Positions 1 through 9,793 are shown, numbered from the stretch's first letter. The stretch: DNA of 64,000 nt from Cytobacillus stercorigallinarum (GCF_014836495.1 NZ_JACSQT010000004.1:228211-292210), one strand, 5' to 3'. Program-made: numbers and translations. The notes: a model not told the origin generated them from the letters alone.

Positions 1-901
1 CCTTTTCTACAGCTTCTGAAATCTCTGGATCATATTCTTTTAAAAGACAATCACTTCTTTGGATAAGAGTTACTTCTGAACCTAAATTATGAAACAGTTG
101 CCCAAGTTCCAACCCGATATAGCCTGAACCCATTACTGTTAATCGCTTAGGCATCTTTTTTAATTCAAGTAGTGTTGTACTTGTAATATAATCTACTTCT
201 TCAAGTCCTGAAATTGTTGGTATTGATGGTGAAGCACCTGTTGCAATTAAAAAGCGTTTAGCAGAATGTTTCTCCCCATTTACTTCAACTGTATTTTCAT
301 CAATAAATTTTGCTTCACCCTTTATTAAATCAATACCATATTCATCAATTAAGTCTATATATTTTTGATTTCGAAGTTCGCTAACTAATTCATCCTTTTG
401 CTTCACCAAAGAGGCTAAATCGACTTCTCCAACAGATGTTTGTAACCCTATAAATGGATTTGCTTTTGCTATATGATTGATTTCTCCTGCTCTAAGAAGT
501 GTTTTTGATGGAACACAACCAACATTCACGCAAGTTCCACCAACAGTTCCACGTTCAATCATCCCCACTTTTGCCCCATATTCAATTGATTTAATGGCAG
601 CAGAAAAAGCTGCCCCGCCTGAACCAATGATAAGTAAATCGTAATCACTTTTAATATCTAACTCTATATCTTTTAGCTTCTGTGTTGAAATATCTTCTAT
701 GTCTTCTGGTTGATATTTTGCTTGTTTAATTGCTTGTCTTACATTTTCAGCATTAACATCATCTGGTATTTCAAATACCGATTCACCACGTCTAAAACTG
801 GTTTCGATATTTAAAGCACCTATGTTGGTTAAAGCAGCATAAATATGTTGTTCACAGCCTGTACAGGTCATTCCGTTGATTTTAATCCGATATTTTTTCA
901 C
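1..901 (-). CDS. merA: Mercuric reductase MerA, C-terminal part outside window
   Basis: Cytosolic flavoenzyme that reduces Hg(II) to volatile Hg(0) with NADPH. The frame opens at a GTG (899-901) behind a GAGGAGG ribosome site and stays open to the window edge, giving about 300 N-terminal residues. Visible parts are an N-terminal heavy-metal-associated domain (GMTCTGC), an FAD-binding [10 protein letters not shown] segment and the redox-active disulfide motif [13 protein letters not shown] typical of MerA. It starts about 25 bp after merR and is most simply co-transcribed with it from the MerR-controlled promoter. The C-terminal vicinal cysteines cannot be seen. No merT or merP transporter gene is present between merR and merA. 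Confidence 0.93.
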   Translation of the reverse strand, partial: MKKYRIKINGMTCTGCEQHIYAALTNIGALNIETSFRRGESVFEIPDDVNAENVRQAIKQAKYQPEDIEDISTQKLKDIELDIKSDYDLLIIGSGGAAFSAAIKSIEYGAKVGMIERGTVGGTCVNVGCVPSKTLLRAGEINHIAKANPFIGLQTSVGEVDLASLVKQKDELVSELRNQKYIDLIDEYGIDLIKGEAKFIDENTVEVNGEKHSAKRFLIATGASPSIPTISGLEEVDYITSTTLLELKKMPKRLTVMGSGYIGLELGQLFHNLGSEVTLIQRSDCLLKEYDPEISEAVEK

Positions 902-926
902 CTTTTCTTCCTCCTCTATTTAAAAA

Positions 927-1325
927 TCAATCAAAAATCAAAGATTCAACAATAGGACATTGATGTATTGCCTTTTGATCTGGACATCGACTTTTTAAGT
1001 CCTTTAACATTGATTCAATACGCTTTAAATCTGCAATTTGTTCTTGAATTTCTAATTCTTTTTTTGATACAAATTCAAATATATTTTTGCAGCGAACTTC
1101 ATCATTATCGACAACTCCAAGTAATATATATATTTCACTCAATGAAAAGCCAAGATTTTGCAGTCTTTTAATAAATTTTACACGCTTAACATCATCATCT
1201 GAATATATCCGATAACCTTCATTCGTTCGGGAAGGATCTTTTAATAATGATTTTTTTTCGTAATACCTAATTGTCTCTTTATTTACACCGGATTTTTCGG
1301 CAAACACACTAATTCGGTAACTCAA
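927..1325 (-). CDS. merR: Mercury-responsive regulator MerR
   Basis: MerR-family activator/repressor that senses Hg(II) and remodels the mer promoter. N-terminal winged HTH (NKETIRYYEK), long coiled dimer helix and C-terminal metal loop. With a TTG start at 1325 (AGGGGTG ribosome site just upstream) the three cysteines fall at residues 79, 114 and 123, the positions known in the Bacillus RC607 MerR, so mercury is the likely ligand. A GTG at 1334 is a possible alternative start; an ATG at 1403 would place the start upstream of the promoter and is unlikely. It lies directly upstream of merA on the same strand. Confidence 0.9.
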   Translation of the reverse strand: MSYRISVFAEKSGVNKETIRYYEKKSLLKDPSRTNEGYRIYSDDDVKRVKFIKRLQNLGFSLSEIYILLGVVDNDEVRCKNIFEFVSKKELEIQEQIADLKRIESMLKDLKSRCPDQKAIHQCPIVESLIFD

Positions 1326-1344
1326 ATTATTCACCCCTATAAAC

Positions 1345-1376
1345 ATAATAAACCGTGTACTAAGGTACACGGTCAA
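1345..1376 (-). promoter_or_regulatory. mer promoter with MerR operator
   Basis: On the minus strand a -35 TTGACC (1376-1371) and a -10 TATTAT (1350-1345) are separated by 20 bp, the over-long spacing typical of MerR-activated promoters. The spacer holds a dyad with 9-bp arms, ACCGTGTAC and GTACACGGT, around CTTA (1373-1352). Gram-positive mer operators look like this. It lies 20-50 bp before the merR start. Confidence 0.85.
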
Positions 1377-1447
1377 GTATAATATTAAAATTCTTTTCTT
1401 CAAGTATTCTGCCCGTTAACGTCTTGCTATCCCTTTTACATATGATT

Positions 1448-3577
1448 CTATTCTTTAACTTTTAGCAATCGCAAACTGTTTAATGTCACAAGTAATGTTG
1501 CACCCATATCTGCAAATATCGCTATCCATAGCGTTAACCAACCAGGCATAACTAACAATAATGCCACTAATTTAATCGCTAAAGAGAAGGTAATATTTTG
1601 CTTGATGATTACTAAAGCCTTACGACTTAACTTTATTGTATATGGCAATTTGCTTAAATCATCAGACATTAAGGCAATATCAGCCGTTTCTAATGCTGTA
1701 TCTGTTCCAGCACCACCCATCGCTACACCAACAGTGGAAGCTGCAAGTGCTGGTGCATCATTCACACCATCCCCAACCATTGCTACACTTTGATGTTTTC
1801 CTCGAAGTTCTTTAATAAAATTCAACTTATCCTCTGGTAGCAAATCAGCTTTTATATCAGTAACTCCAACTTGTTTCCCAATTGCTGATGCAGTTCTTTT
1901 GTTATCCCCTGTCAACATTACCGTTTCAATTCCAATATTATTCAATTTACCAATGACTTCTTTTGATGTTTCCCTAATTTCATCGGCTACGGCGATTAAC
2001 GAAAGAATCGCTTTCTCCGTTCCTAGTACCATCACGGTTTTTCCTTGGGTTTGCATTTCAGTAATCTTTTGTTTTCTATCACTTTCAATGCTTCCGTGTA
2101 ATTCTTCAAAAAGTGCTGGACTTCCAACATAATACATTTCGTTATTTACCTTGGCTTTTACACCTTTACCTGTAATAGATTGGAAGTCTTCAACTATTAC
2201 ATCATTAAAGTCTAATCCCTTTTCTTCTGCTTTCCGCATAATAGCTGAAGCTAATGGATGTTGGGATCCTTTTTCAATCGCTGCTGTAATGGTTAACTGT
2301 TCATTTTCATTTCCACCATATATCATAATGTCTGTTACAGCAGGAATCCCTTTAGTTAATGTACCTGTTTTATCAAAAGCAATAGCCTTCAAATGCCCTG
2401 CTTCTTCTAAATGGATGCCACCTTTAATTAACACTCCATTTTTTGCTGCATTTCCTATTGCAGTTACAACCGCAACTGGAGTAGAAACAACCAAGGCACA
2501 TGGACAACCAACTACTAATACAGCTAAACCTTGATAAACCCATTCGCTCCAATCTCCCCCAAATAACGGTGGAATAACCGCAATTAAAAGAGCCAAGATC
2601 ACAATAACTGGTGTATAGTATTTCGCAAATTTATCGACGAACGCTTGAGAAGGTGCCCGTTCTGCTTGAGCTTCTTCTACCAAGTGAATGATTTTTGAAA
2701 GAGTGGTATCTTCTACTCGTTTTGTCACTTTAACTTCAAGTAACCCTTCTTCATTTAAGGTTCCCGCAAAAACTTCTTCATCTATCGTTTTCGTTACCGG
2801 AACACTTTCACCAGTAATAGCAGCCTGATTTAACGTGGACGTTCCTTTTATAACGATTCCATCCATTGCTAATTTTTGGCCAGGCTTTACAATCATGATG
2901 TCTCCAACTTGAATTTCATCAACATGAATCATCATTTCTTCATTTCCACGGCGAATCAATGCTTCTTTTGGAGCAATATCCATTAATGATTCAATTGATT
3001 GACGAGCTTTATCCATTGAATAACGCTCTAACGCTTCACTGATCGCAAATAAGATGACAACGGTTGCTCCTTCACCCCACTCACCAATAAGGGCAGCTCC
3101 TATAATCGCAATGGTCATTAGCGTATTCATATCAAAGAGTAATCTGCTTAGATTTTTAAGTCCTTTAATGAATAGCGAATACCCCCCAATTAAAATAGAC
3201 GCTGCATAACCAATCGAAGGTAGTATATGCTCCTCACCATATTGCTCACCTAAGAACCAACTGACTACAAGCAAAATGGCAGATATATATACCTTAATGT
3301 TTTCTTTCTGTTTCCAGAATGGTTCACGCTCTACTTTTTGTTCTTTTTCATCCCGAATCTTTAAATTTTCAAACGCCCCTGCTTTTTCCAATTCCTCAAT
3401 CGTTGTATTCCCTTGAACATAAACTTTAGATGCTCCAAAGTTTACTTTCGCATTCTGAACACCAGGAAGATCTTTTACATTATCTTCAAAAATGGCAGCA
3501 CAGTTGGCACAAGTAAATCCTTGAACACGATAGGCTTTCAATTCTTGTTCATTTAGTTTTGCTGTTTGATCAGACAT
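1448..3577 (-). CDS. cadA: Cadmium/zinc/lead-exporting P1B-type ATPase CadA
   Basis: Inner-membrane ATPase that exports Cd(II), Zn(II) and Pb(II). At 709 residues it has the usual length for the family. One N-terminal metal-binding domain carries C23 and C26 (GFTCANC). Transmembrane helices follow, with the CPC motif ([10 protein letters not shown]) in the transport helix, the phosphorylation site DKTGTLT, the HP motif and the [10 protein letters not shown] hinge. The start overlaps the cadC stop by 8 bp, so the two genes are translationally coupled. A copper ATPase is less likely because of the CadC partner. Confidence 0.95.
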   Translation of the reverse strand: MSDQTAKLNEQELKAYRVQGFTCANCAAIFEDNVKDLPGVQNAKVNFGASKVYVQGNTTIEELEKAGAFENLKIRDEKEQKVEREPFWKQKENIKVYISAILLVVSWFLGEQYGEEHILPSIGYAASILIGGYSLFIKGLKNLSRLLFDMNTLMTIAIIGAALIGEWGEGATVVILFAISEALERYSMDKARQSIESLMDIAPKEALIRRGNEEMMIHVDEIQVGDIMIVKPGQKLAMDGIVIKGTSTLNQAAITGESVPVTKTIDEEVFAGTLNEEGLLEVKVTKRVEDTTLSKIIHLVEEAQAERAPSQAFVDKFAKYYTPVIVILALLIAVIPPLFGGDWSEWVYQGLAVLVVGCPCALVVSTPVAVVTAIGNAAKNGVLIKGGIHLEEAGHLKAIAFDKTGTLTKGIPAVTDIMIYGGNENEQLTITAAIEKGSQHPLASAIMRKAEEKGLDFNDVIVEDFQSITGKGVKAKVNNEMYYVGSPALFEELHGSIESDRKQKITEMQTQGKTVMVLGTEKAILSLIAVADEIRETSKEVIGKLNNIGIETVMLTGDNKRTASAIGKQVGVTDIKADLLPEDKLNFIKELRGKHQSVAMVGDGVNDAPALAASTVGVAMGGAGTDTALETADIALMSDDLSKLPYTIKLSRKALVIIKQNITFSLAIKLVALLLVMPGWLTLWIAIFADMGATLLVTLNSLRLLKVKE

Positions 3578-3938
3578 TGGTTTTCACCTCGTTTTTATGT
3601 GCTAACGCAATCATCATTATCTGTTTGATGTGGTCATCATCTAATGAATAAAATGCTAGTTTTCCCTCTTTTCTGAACTTAACAATCCCTTGCTTGTGGA
3701 GGGTACGTAAATGATGAGAAGCATTCGCTACAGTAACACCTACAATATTTGCTATATCGCACACACATAGTTCTTCATCTTGGCACAAAGCGTAGGTAAT
3801 TTTTGCTCTATTTTCATCTGCAATAGCTTTTAGCATTTGGGATACACTAACAATGTCAATTGATTGTAAATCCCCTTGTATTCGATTTACCTTTTCTTCA
3901 TCATAACAATAAATCTCACAGGTATCTTTTTTATTCAT
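3570..3938 (-). CDS. cadC: Metal-sensing repressor CadC (ArsR/SmtB family)
   Basis: Winged-helix repressor released from DNA by Cd(II), Pb(II) or Zn(II). All four cysteines of the known CadC metal site are at the expected positions: C7 and C11 in the N-terminal arm (CEIYC) and C58 and C60 in the recognition region (ELCVCD). The protein is 122 residues, the normal size. It is first in a two-gene operon with cadA and is preceded by two copies of a CadC-type operator, which indicates autoregulation. Confidence 0.94.
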   Translation of the reverse strand: MNKKDTCEIYCYDEEKVNRIQGDLQSIDIVSVSQMLKAIADENRAKITYALCQDEELCVCDIANIVGVTVANASHHLRTLHKQGIVKFRKEGKLAFYSLDDDHIKQIMMIALAHKNEVKTNV

Positions 3939-3956
3939 TTTTTCACTCCATTCTCA

Positions 3957-4020
3957 TTCAAGTGTTTATTTGAATATAGTATACTCCTTTTACTCGCTAA
4001 CATTCAAGTGGTTATTTGAA
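3957..4020 (-). promoter_or_regulatory. cadC promoter with two CadC operators
   Basis: Two near-identical 18-bp sites, TTCAAGTGTTTATTTGAA (3957-3974) and TTCAAGTGGTTATTTGAA (4003-4020), match the pI258-type CadC operator core. A minus-strand promoter lies between and within them: -35 TTGAAT (4007-4002), 18-bp spacer, -10 TATACT (3983-3978). The distal operator covers the -35 and the proximal one the transcribed leader. Confidence 0.82.
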
Positions 4021-4081
4021 TGAATGTAAAATTGAATTATGGTATCCGATTCTAATAACAATTTTTTTAATACAAAATAAA

Positions 4082-4109
4082 AGGTTATCACAAAATATCC
4101 GGATAACCT
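4082..4109 (-). terminator. Second hairpin downstream of the ars operon
   Basis: Arms AGGTTATC (4082-4089) and GATAACCT (4102-4109) form a hairpin. On the minus strand it is followed by TTTTATTTT, as in an intrinsic terminator. It lies between the end of the ars operon and the cadC promoter. Between it and the next hairpin, 4110-4250 has no intact gene. A short minus-strand frame there could be a decayed remnant, but it is too short to name. Confidence 0.5.
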
Positions 4110-4251
4110 CTGTTATATTTTTCGTTATTTATGCAGTTGCACAGCTACAAACCTTACCTTATTGAGCTTCCTCACTATATTGGACCGGTGTCAAATTGAT
4201 TCCGAATCTCCTCAGCAAGTGTCTCTAAGGATACTTAGCAAAATCTAAAAT

Positions 4252-4295
4252 AAAAAGGAGTAATCAACTCATGAATGAGCTAACTACTCCTTTTT
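4252..4295 (-). terminator. Terminator at end of ars operon
   Basis: Inverted repeat AAAAAGGAGTA (4252-4262) / TACTCCTTTTT (4285-4295) just after the stop of the last ars-operon gene. A- and T-runs on both sides let it work in either direction. Confidence 0.75.
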
Positions 4296-4303
4296 ACCTT
4301 TTC

Positions 4304-4579
4304 CTAACAACAACCACTTGCACCTAATAATACTAAACCTTCACCGTTCTGATTTTCTTCTTTGTCTAAAGTTAGCTCCTCAGTTGTAGCAACCTGTGAA
4401 TCAATTGCTACTTTAATACCATTAATAGTTTCAATTATATCAGTTTCAAGTGGTGCATCTAAAGATAACGCAAATTGTGGTCCGCAGCATCCAGCAACTG
4501 AATAAAGGCGTATACCTTCTGCACCATTTTCCGTTAATACATTTTCTAATAAGTGTTTCGCAGCATCTGTAATTTTCAT
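4304..4579 (-). CDS. HesB/IscA-like small protein in ars operon
   Basis: A 91-residue HesB/IscA-fold protein (KITDAAKHLL at the N terminus, VAGCCGPQFAL in the middle, GASGCC at the C terminus). Family members bind iron-sulfur clusters or metal. The paired cysteines would suit a thiophilic metal such as arsenite, but that is inference. I chose the ATG at 4579 because a GGGGAGAAA ribosome site precedes it; the longer reading frame would start inside the upstream gene. It is the last gene of the arsD-arsA-phosphatase transcript, 13 bp after the phosphatase gene. Confidence 0.7.
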   Translation of the reverse strand: MKITDAAKHLLENVLTENGAEGIRLYSVAGCCGPQFALSLDAPLETDIIETINGIKVAIDSQVATTEELTLDKEENQNGEGLVLLGASGCC

Positions 4580-4592
4580 TAAGGTTTCTCCC

Positions 4593-5021
4593 CTATCCAT
4601 TTGGATAAATTCTTTTTAAAGCCTCTTTCATTTCTGGCTTCACATTAATTTTTGGTCTTGCTGCCTTAGCAATTTCTTCTGCTTCAGCAATTGTACTTGC
4701 TTTTTCTAAGGCTAATAATGTTCCGATTGCAACAGTACCAGTGCGATTACTTCCTCCTTGGCAATGGAAGTAAATATTCTTACCCTCGTTATATGCTTTT
4801 ATTACATGATCAATAGATTTCTTAATAGATTCTTCTTGGTCTGCTGCATCATCAACAATAGGGCTATGAATACGGTTATAAACTACATCTTCTATCGGAG
4901 CCTCAGCTCTTAAATCAAATACAACATCTATTTTCTCATTCCCTAATAAATCATTTACATCGTCTGCACCACCGATGTAAATTCTATCCTTGATTAATTC
5001 ATGATAATTCTTTGTTGTCAT
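4593..5021 (-). CDS. Dual-specificity/tyrosine phosphatase-like protein in ars operon
   Basis: A 142-residue cysteine-phosphatase-fold protein with the P-loop HCQGGSNR (C87, R93) and a candidate general acid at D58/D59 in the VDDAA loop. It resembles short dual-specificity phosphatases (beta-lactamase-hydrolase-associated type). Its substrate is unknown. Between arsA and the HesB-like gene in an arsenic operon it may act on an arsenic species or a stress target; this is inference. It follows arsA by about 29 bp. Confidence 0.72.
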   Translation of the reverse strand: MTTKNYHELIKDRIYIGGADDVNDLLGNEKIDVVFDLRAEAPIEDVVYNRIHSPIVDDAADQEESIKKSIDHVIKAYNEGKNIYFHCQGGSNRTGTVAIGTLLALEKASTIAEAEEIAKAARPKINVKPEMKEALKRIYPNG

Positions 5022-5050
5022 TGTAGTACCTCCATCATTTTTCTACATCA

Positions 5051-6829
5051 TTAATTTATATAGTCTTTTAGTTTCTCATACCCAATCTTTTCTTCATGCA
5101 ACCAAGGTATAATCGCACAACTATCGGCTAAATGATTATTGACCTCACGAATCCACTCTTTTTCAGAAATTGCTTTCCCTCTTAACACAGGGTCTTTGGT
5201 ATCAGTGGCAAATAGACTTTGATTAATAACCCACCATTTTGGGCTAATATTTGCTCTTCTTAAATCATCTTGTAATCGGGAGGCTTCAAATACAGGTGTA
5301 GCTTCAGCTAAGGTAACGATTACGACAGATGTTTCCTTGGAATCTCTAATCTTTGGAAGTAGTTTTGTTACACTTTCTGGCACTTCGCCAGTAGACCTAG
5401 CAATTTCCTTGCTATATGACTGTGCTGCATCTAATAAGAGTAATGTATGACCTGTAGGAGCTGTGTCAATGACGACAATCTCATTTTCAGATTTGGCAAC
5501 TACTTCGGCAAATGCACGAAAGACTGCAATTTCCTCTGTACAAGGTGAGTTTAAATCTTCCTGTAAATAAGCCAGACCTTCCTCATCTAAATCCTTACCA
5601 GCAGTCGCCAACACTTCGGTTTTATATTTTTCTACTTCATCTTTAGGATTAATGCTGCTAATAGTTAGATTTTGATTTAATTGGTCGCTTTGAAATTGAT
5701 ACTGCAAGTGAGCTGCAGGATCAGTTGTCGTCAAATGAACTCGATGGCCCTGTTCCACCAAACCAACTGCAATGGCTGAAGCGACCGTTGTTTTTCCAAC
5801 GCCCCCTTTACCCATAGTAAAAATTATTCTTGTATTAGTTGATGAGAAATCACTAATGACATCGTTTAGATTTGGTAGTCTTACTATCTCGTTCTCACTG
5901 TTTTCCTCTGATACTGGAATAACGTATTCTTTAAATAAATAACGTAAATTTTCAACCCCAGTTAGAGAATATGAAACAAACGGTAATGAATAGCTTACTG
6001 TCTGTTTTAGATTAGCTGGTATCTGCTTTAAAGCATTCCTTTGCCTTTGATAAAAAGCTGATGAAACTTCATCGTCTTTCATATAGTTCAGAAGCAGACC
6101 GTTAACAATAAGTATTTGATTTTTTATTCCAATCTCTTTGAGTTCTATTGATGCCCGGTCTGCTTCTATTAGAGATGATATATCAGGTCTTGTTACTAAT
6201 ATAAGTGTTGTTTTATTTGAATCCGAAAGAACATCAACAGTTTCCGAATATAAATTTTTCTTATCAGCAAGTCCTGATAAAGGACCTAAACAAGAAGCAC
6301 CATGCGTACTTTCCTCTAAGAATCCGTTCCAGTCTGTTGGTAGTTGTAATAGACGTAACGTATGGCCCGTTGGTGCTGTATCAAAAATGATATGGTCATA
6401 TTGGTTTATAATTTCTGTGTTTGTAAGTAAAGTTGTAAATTCATCAAATGCGGCAATCTCGACTGTACATGCTCCTGATAGTTGCTCTTCCATTGTAGCT
6501 ACAACGGAATCTGGTAATATTCCACGGTATGGACCGACTACTTTTTCACGATATGCACTTGCTGATGCCTCGGGATCTAAATTACTGGCAAATAAATTTT
6601 CTACCGTTGGAACTGCTTTAGGCGAGTTTGTTAATTCAAAATCAAAAACATCCTGTAAATTAGATGCTGGGTCTGTACTAATTAGTAAAACTTTTTTTCC
6701 ACTTTCCGCTAAAGCTACGGCTGTTGCACATGCAGTTGATGTTTTTCCAACTCCGCCTTTTCCAGTTAAAAATAAAAACTGTGTCTGCACAACATTTTGA
6801 GGTTTGAAAGATTGAAACATGTTTTTCAC
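5051..6829 (-). CDS. arsA: Arsenite-transporting ATPase ArsA
   Basis: Cytosolic ATPase that couples to ArsB to drive As(III)/Sb(III) efflux. It is the duplicated form: two P-loop halves, each with a GKGGVGKT deviant Walker A motif (near residues 25 and 340) and a DTAPTGHTLRLL or DTAPTGHTLLLL signal helix. Cysteines CTVEIA and CTEEIA are at the metal-site positions of each half. At 592 residues it is full length. The frame begins at a GTG (6829); an ATG nine bases later (6820) is an alternative. It follows arsD by about 10 bp and receives As(III) from it. Confidence 0.95.
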   Translation of the reverse strand: MKNMFQSFKPQNVVQTQFLFLTGKGGVGKTSTACATAVALAESGKKVLLISTDPASNLQDVFDFELTNSPKAVPTVENLFASNLDPEASASAYREKVVGPYRGILPDSVVATMEEQLSGACTVEIAAFDEFTTLLTNTEIINQYDHIIFDTAPTGHTLRLLQLPTDWNGFLEESTHGASCLGPLSGLADKKNLYSETVDVLSDSNKTTLILVTRPDISSLIEADRASIELKEIGIKNQILIVNGLLLNYMKDDEVSSAFYQRQRNALKQIPANLKQTVSYSLPFVSYSLTGVENLRYLFKEYVIPVSEENSENEIVRLPNLNDVISDFSSTNTRIIFTMGKGGVGKTTVASAIAVGLVEQGHRVHLTTTDPAAHLQYQFQSDQLNQNLTISSINPKDEVEKYKTEVLATAGKDLDEEGLAYLQEDLNSPCTEEIAVFRAFAEVVAKSENEIVVIDTAPTGHTLLLLDAAQSYSKEIARSTGEVPESVTKLLPKIRDSKETSVVIVTLAEATPVFEASRLQDDLRRANISPKWWVINQSLFATDTKDPVLRGKAISEKEWIREVNNHLADSCAIIPWLHEEKIGYEKLKDYIN

Positions 6830-6839
6830 TTCTTTCTTT

Positions 6840-7202
6840 TCACTGTTTTTTTATGTTTAATGAAAGTCGGACTTTCGGTTTTTCAGTAAGCTCTTCAGCT
6901 TTTACCCCTAGCCATTCTGCAAGTTCTTCATTTGTTGGATAGGTTCCAACTTTAACAACTTGTTCATCTACTAAAACTACAGGTAACGCATCCGGTCCCT
7001 TTTCATGTAAAACACTATTCACTGACTGTGTTTTACCAAATTTATCAGGGTCATTTGTTAATTGATACCGTTTCACATCAAATCCTTTTTTCTCCAAAGA
7101 ATATACCGCAGATGCTACTCTGGTTAGTTCTGGATCAACTGATGGACCACATACTCCTGTTGAACAACACATTGCTGGATCAAATATCTCGACTTTTTTC
7201 AT
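6840..7202 (-). CDS. arsD: Arsenite metallochaperone ArsD
   Basis: A 120-residue thioredoxin-like protein that hands As(III) to ArsA. The metal-binding cysteines C12, C13 and C18 are present in DPAMCCSTGVCG; the C-terminal cysteine pairs seen in some ArsD are absent. It starts its own transcription unit: a terminator and an ArsR-like palindrome lie between it and arsC. Confidence 0.93.
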   Translation of the reverse strand: MKKVEIFDPAMCCSTGVCGPSVDPELTRVASAVYSLEKKGFDVKRYQLTNDPDKFGKTQSVNSVLHEKGPDALPVVLVDEQVVKVGTYPTNEELAEWLGVKAEELTEKPKVRLSLNIKKQ

Positions 7203-7226
7203 CTAAAACCCTCCGATTAATATTAA

Positions 7227-7242
7227 ATAAGCATATACTTAT
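7227..7242 (-). promoter_or_regulatory. Second ArsR-type operator, before arsD
   Basis: ATAAGCATATACTTAT is a near-perfect palindrome and differs in only three bases from the palindrome in front of arsR (9414-9429). It sits between the arsC terminator and the arsD start. I infer that arsD-arsA-phosphatase-hesB has its own ArsR-controlled promoter, although I see no strong -35/-10 pair. Confidence 0.6.
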
Positions 7243-7260
7243 ATTAGTCTTTAAAGAAAA

Positions 7261-7280
7261 CCAAGAGATGGATCTCTTGG
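7261..7280 (-). terminator. Terminator after arsC
   Basis: Stem CCAAGAGA / TCTCTTGG with a TGGA loop, followed on the minus strand by TTTTCTTT. It separates arsRBC from arsDA. Confidence 0.75.
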
Positions 7281-7292
7281 TATAAGGCTGTT

Positions 7293-7712
7293 TTATTCTC
7301 CAGTTTCAGCAAAACGCTTGATTCTTTCACCTATTTGGTCACGAACTCGTTGGAATACAGCCCATTTTTCCTCTTCACTTCCTTGAGCTTTTGCAGGGTC
7401 ATCAAATCCCCAATGATCACGTTTTACATGTGGTGGTGTCATTGGACACTTATCAGCAGCATCTCCACATAAAGTAACGACAAATTCAGCATTGTTTAGG
7501 ATCTCTGGGTCAATAATGTCAGATGTTTGATTTGAAATATCAATTTCTACTTCATTCATTGCTTTCACTGCATTGGGATTTAAGCCATGTGCCTCGATAC
7601 CTGCACTCTTAACTTCCCACTCATCACCTAAATACTTCTTCCCCCAGCCTTCAGCCATTTGGCTTCTGCAAGAATTTCCAGTACATAAAAAATAGATTGT
7701 TTTTTTAGACAT
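7293..7712 (-). CDS. arsC: Thioredoxin-dependent arsenate reductase ArsC
   Basis: Reduces As(V) to As(III), which ArsB/ArsA then exports. Low-molecular-weight phosphatase fold with the CTGNSCRS loop. The catalytic triad C10, C82 and C89 matches the S. aureus pI258 and B. subtilis enzymes exactly. It has 139 residues. It follows arsB by 14 bp and ends at a terminator. Confidence 0.96.
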   Translation of the reverse strand: MSKKTIYFLCTGNSCRSQMAEGWGKKYLGDEWEVKSAGIEAHGLNPNAVKAMNEVEIDISNQTSDIIDPEILNNAEFVVTLCGDAADKCPMTPPHVKRDHWGFDDPAKAQGSEEEKWAVFQRVRDQIGERIKRFAETGE

Positions 7713-7726
7713 AATAATTCTCCTTT

Positions 7727-9025
7727 TTAAAATAGAGTAAGTGTTAGGTAAAGACCTAATAATGTAATAAATAGAATTGGAATTGTTAAAATAATACCCG
7801 TTTTAAAATAAGTTCCCCATGAAATTTTAACACCTTTTTGTGACAATACATGAAGCCATACTAATGTTGCTAAAGAACCAATTGGTGTGATTTTTGGACC
7901 TAAATCGGAGCCAACTACATTAGCATAAATAAGTGCTTCCCTTAACACACCAGATGTATCTGTTTCAGCAATGGCTAAAGCATCAATCATAACGGTTGGC
8001 ATATTATTCATGATGGATGAGAGGAAAGCAGCTAAAAATCCCATTGCAACAGTTCCAACAAATAAACCTTGATCAGCTACTGTTTGAATGACACTTGCCA
8101 GTGCAGATGTAAGTCCCGCATTTCCTAATCCATATACCACCACATACATTCCAATAGAGAAAAATACAATATTCCAAGGTGCACTTTTAATAACTTCCTT
8201 AGTATTAACAGAAGCACTACGTCTTGCCATTATGAAAAAGAAAATAGCAATGGTTCCTGCAATTATAGAAACAGGTACGTTGATGAAATCGCTAGTAAAG
8301 TATCCAATTACTAATAAACTAAGAACATACCATGATAAGCGAAACATTTTTAAGTCTTTAATAGCCTCTTTTGGTTCCTTTAATTTTGATAAATCGTAAT
8401 TTCTAGGGATACTTTTTCTAAAGTAAATTAACAATACAAAAATCGTCGCAATCAGTGAAAATAAGTTTGGAATTATCATTCGTGAGGCATATTCCACAAA
8501 TCCGATACCAAAAAAGTCTGCAGAGACTATATTTACTAGGTTACTTACAATAAACGGAAGTGAAGTTGTATCAGCAATAAATCCACTTGCCATAATGAAG
8601 GGAAATATCATTTGTTCTTTAAACTTTAAATTTCGTACCATAGCAAGTACAATGGGTGTTAGAATTAATGCCGCACCATCATTTGCAAATAAGGCCGCTA
8701 CAATAGCACCTAGAATACTGATGTATACAAACATCTTTATTCCATGACCTTTTGCTACCCGTGCCATGTGTAATGCTGCCCATTCAAATAATCCAATCTC
8801 ATCTAATATTAATGAAATGAGGATAATTGCAACGAAAGATAACGTTGCATTCCATGTAATGTCAATTACTTCAAGAACATCACTAAATCCCACTACTCCT
8901 GCTAATAAAGCTATTACAGCCCCTCCGCAAGCTGACCAGCCAATATTTAACCCTTTAGGTTGCCAAATAACTAAAATCAATGTTGCAATAAAGATAATAA
9001 GAGCTAAAATAAGTGTTCCTGACAA
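7727..9025 (-). CDS. arsB: Arsenite efflux permease ArsB
   Basis: Inner-membrane As(III)/Sb(III) permease of the ArsB/NhaD family, 432 residues with roughly a dozen hydrophobic helices (for example the conserved [17 protein letters not shown] region). It is the ArsB type and not the Acr3 type. It works alone as a secondary transporter or with ArsA. It is second in the arsR-arsB-arsC operon, starting 18 bp after arsR. Confidence 0.94.
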   Translation of the reverse strand: MSGTLILALIIFIATLILVIWQPKGLNIGWSACGGAVIALLAGVVGFSDVLEVIDITWNATLSFVAIILISLILDEIGLFEWAALHMARVAKGHGIKMFVYISILGAIVAALFANDGAALILTPIVLAMVRNLKFKEQMIFPFIMASGFIADTTSLPFIVSNLVNIVSADFFGIGFVEYASRMIIPNLFSLIATIFVLLIYFRKSIPRNYDLSKLKEPKEAIKDLKMFRLSWYVLSLLVIGYFTSDFINVPVSIIAGTIAIFFFIMARRSASVNTKEVIKSAPWNIVFFSIGMYVVVYGLGNAGLTSALASVIQTVADQGLFVGTVAMGFLAAFLSSIMNNMPTVMIDALAIAETDTSGVLREALIYANVVGSDLGPKITPIGSLATLVWLHVLSQKGVKISWGTYFKTGIILTIPILFITLLGLYLTLTLF

Positions 9026-9043
9026 AATGTAAAACCCCCAATA

Positions 9044-9385
9044 TTAACAACAAGAAATCCGTTTCCCTTGTTTTTCTAAATCCTCTAACTTATCCTTTTG
9101 GCTAGGTAATTGGTTAAGAATCTGAGTAACAAATGGATAGTAGATATTGTTCTCATTAATTGAATAAAAAACCCACTGTCCCTTTTTCTCCTCTTGAACC
9201 AATCCCATATCTTTCAACCTTCTTAGATGTTGGCTTATAGCTGGTTGTGTCATTTGAAATATCTCAACAAATTCACATACACAACATGCTCCACCATCAA
9301 GAATTTTCATCATGGTTAGCCTAGTTTTATCTCCTAATAGTTTAAGTATTACAGCAACTTGTTCTATTTCAATAGTCGTTTTCAA
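9044..9385 (-). CDS. arsR: Arsenical-resistance repressor ArsR
   Basis: ArsR/SmtB-family winged-helix repressor (113 residues) relieved by As(III)/Sb(III). The sensing cysteines are in GGACCVCEF (C34, C35, C37) next to the DNA-recognition helix, and two more end the protein (SCC). First gene of arsRBC, with its own palindromic operator upstream. Confidence 0.92.
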   Translation of the reverse strand: MKTTIEIEQVAVILKLLGDKTRLTMMKILDGGACCVCEFVEIFQMTQPAISQHLRRLKDMGLVQEEKKGQWVFYSINENNIYYPFVTQILNQLPSQKDKLEDLEKQGKRISCC

Positions 9386-9413
9386 TTTTACACCTCACTT
9401 TTTCACTTTAAAT

Positions 9414-9458
9414 AAGTATTTACTTATATAATAATCCACTTATATATGTGTTTCAAGT
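9414..9458 (-). promoter_or_regulatory. arsR promoter and operator
   Basis: Minus-strand promoter with -35 TTGAAA (9458-9453), 17-bp spacer and -10 TATTAT (9435-9430). Directly downstream lies the perfect palindrome ATAAGTATTTACTTAT (9414-9429). ArsR bound there would block initiation. Confidence 0.8.
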
Positions 9459-9527
9459 TTTTTCTTCAATGGTTTTTCACAGCACTTTCCCCTCTAACTA
9501 TTTGTCTATGGTAAAAAGGTTTTAAAC

Positions 9528-9734
9528 TCACTTTCCTTCCTCTTTTAAATCCTCATACGCATTTGTAAAACGTTCAAAAGAAATGCTCCCAAGTGTTTCC
9601 TTATCTTTCTGAAATAGACGCTCAAACGTGATTTCCTTTGCCTTTTCTAAGGTGCATTGTCTACTATTCATAATTAATTTAAGATATGCAATAAAGTATT
9701 CTTTACTTAAATTACCACCTTTATTAATGACCAT
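9528..9734 (-). CDS. Small hypothetical protein between arsO-like gene and arsR
   Basis: A 68-residue, charged, apparently soluble protein rich in K and E (LSKEYFIAYLKLIMNS ... FERLFQKDKETLGSISFERF). I do not recognise the family. Several ATG codons lie together; the one at 9734 is best spaced from a strong GGAGGT site. That site sits directly after a terminator-like hairpin (9749-9779), so expression may depend on readthrough from the upstream flavoprotein gene or on a promoter I cannot see. Confidence 0.55.
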   Translation of the reverse strand: MVINKGGNLSKEYFIAYLKLIMNSRQCTLEKAKEITFERLFQKDKETLGSISFERFTNAYEDLKEEGK

Positions 9735-9748
9735 CATCATTACCTCCA

Positions 9749-9779
9749 AAAAAAGGAGAGTATATTCGACTCCCCCTTT
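9749..9779 (-). terminator. Terminator-like hairpin after the ArsO-like gene
   Basis: Minus-strand AAGG..GAGT and ACTC..CCTT arms with an AT-rich loop, followed by seven Ts that run into the ribosome site of the next small gene. The stem is imperfect, so it may be leaky. Confidence 0.5.
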
Positions 9780-9793
9780 CTAATTTCACAATT

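Noticed and set aside
4110..4250. Insertion-sequence remnant
   Set aside because: A short minus-strand frame could be a decayed transposase but it is too short and too degraded to assign.
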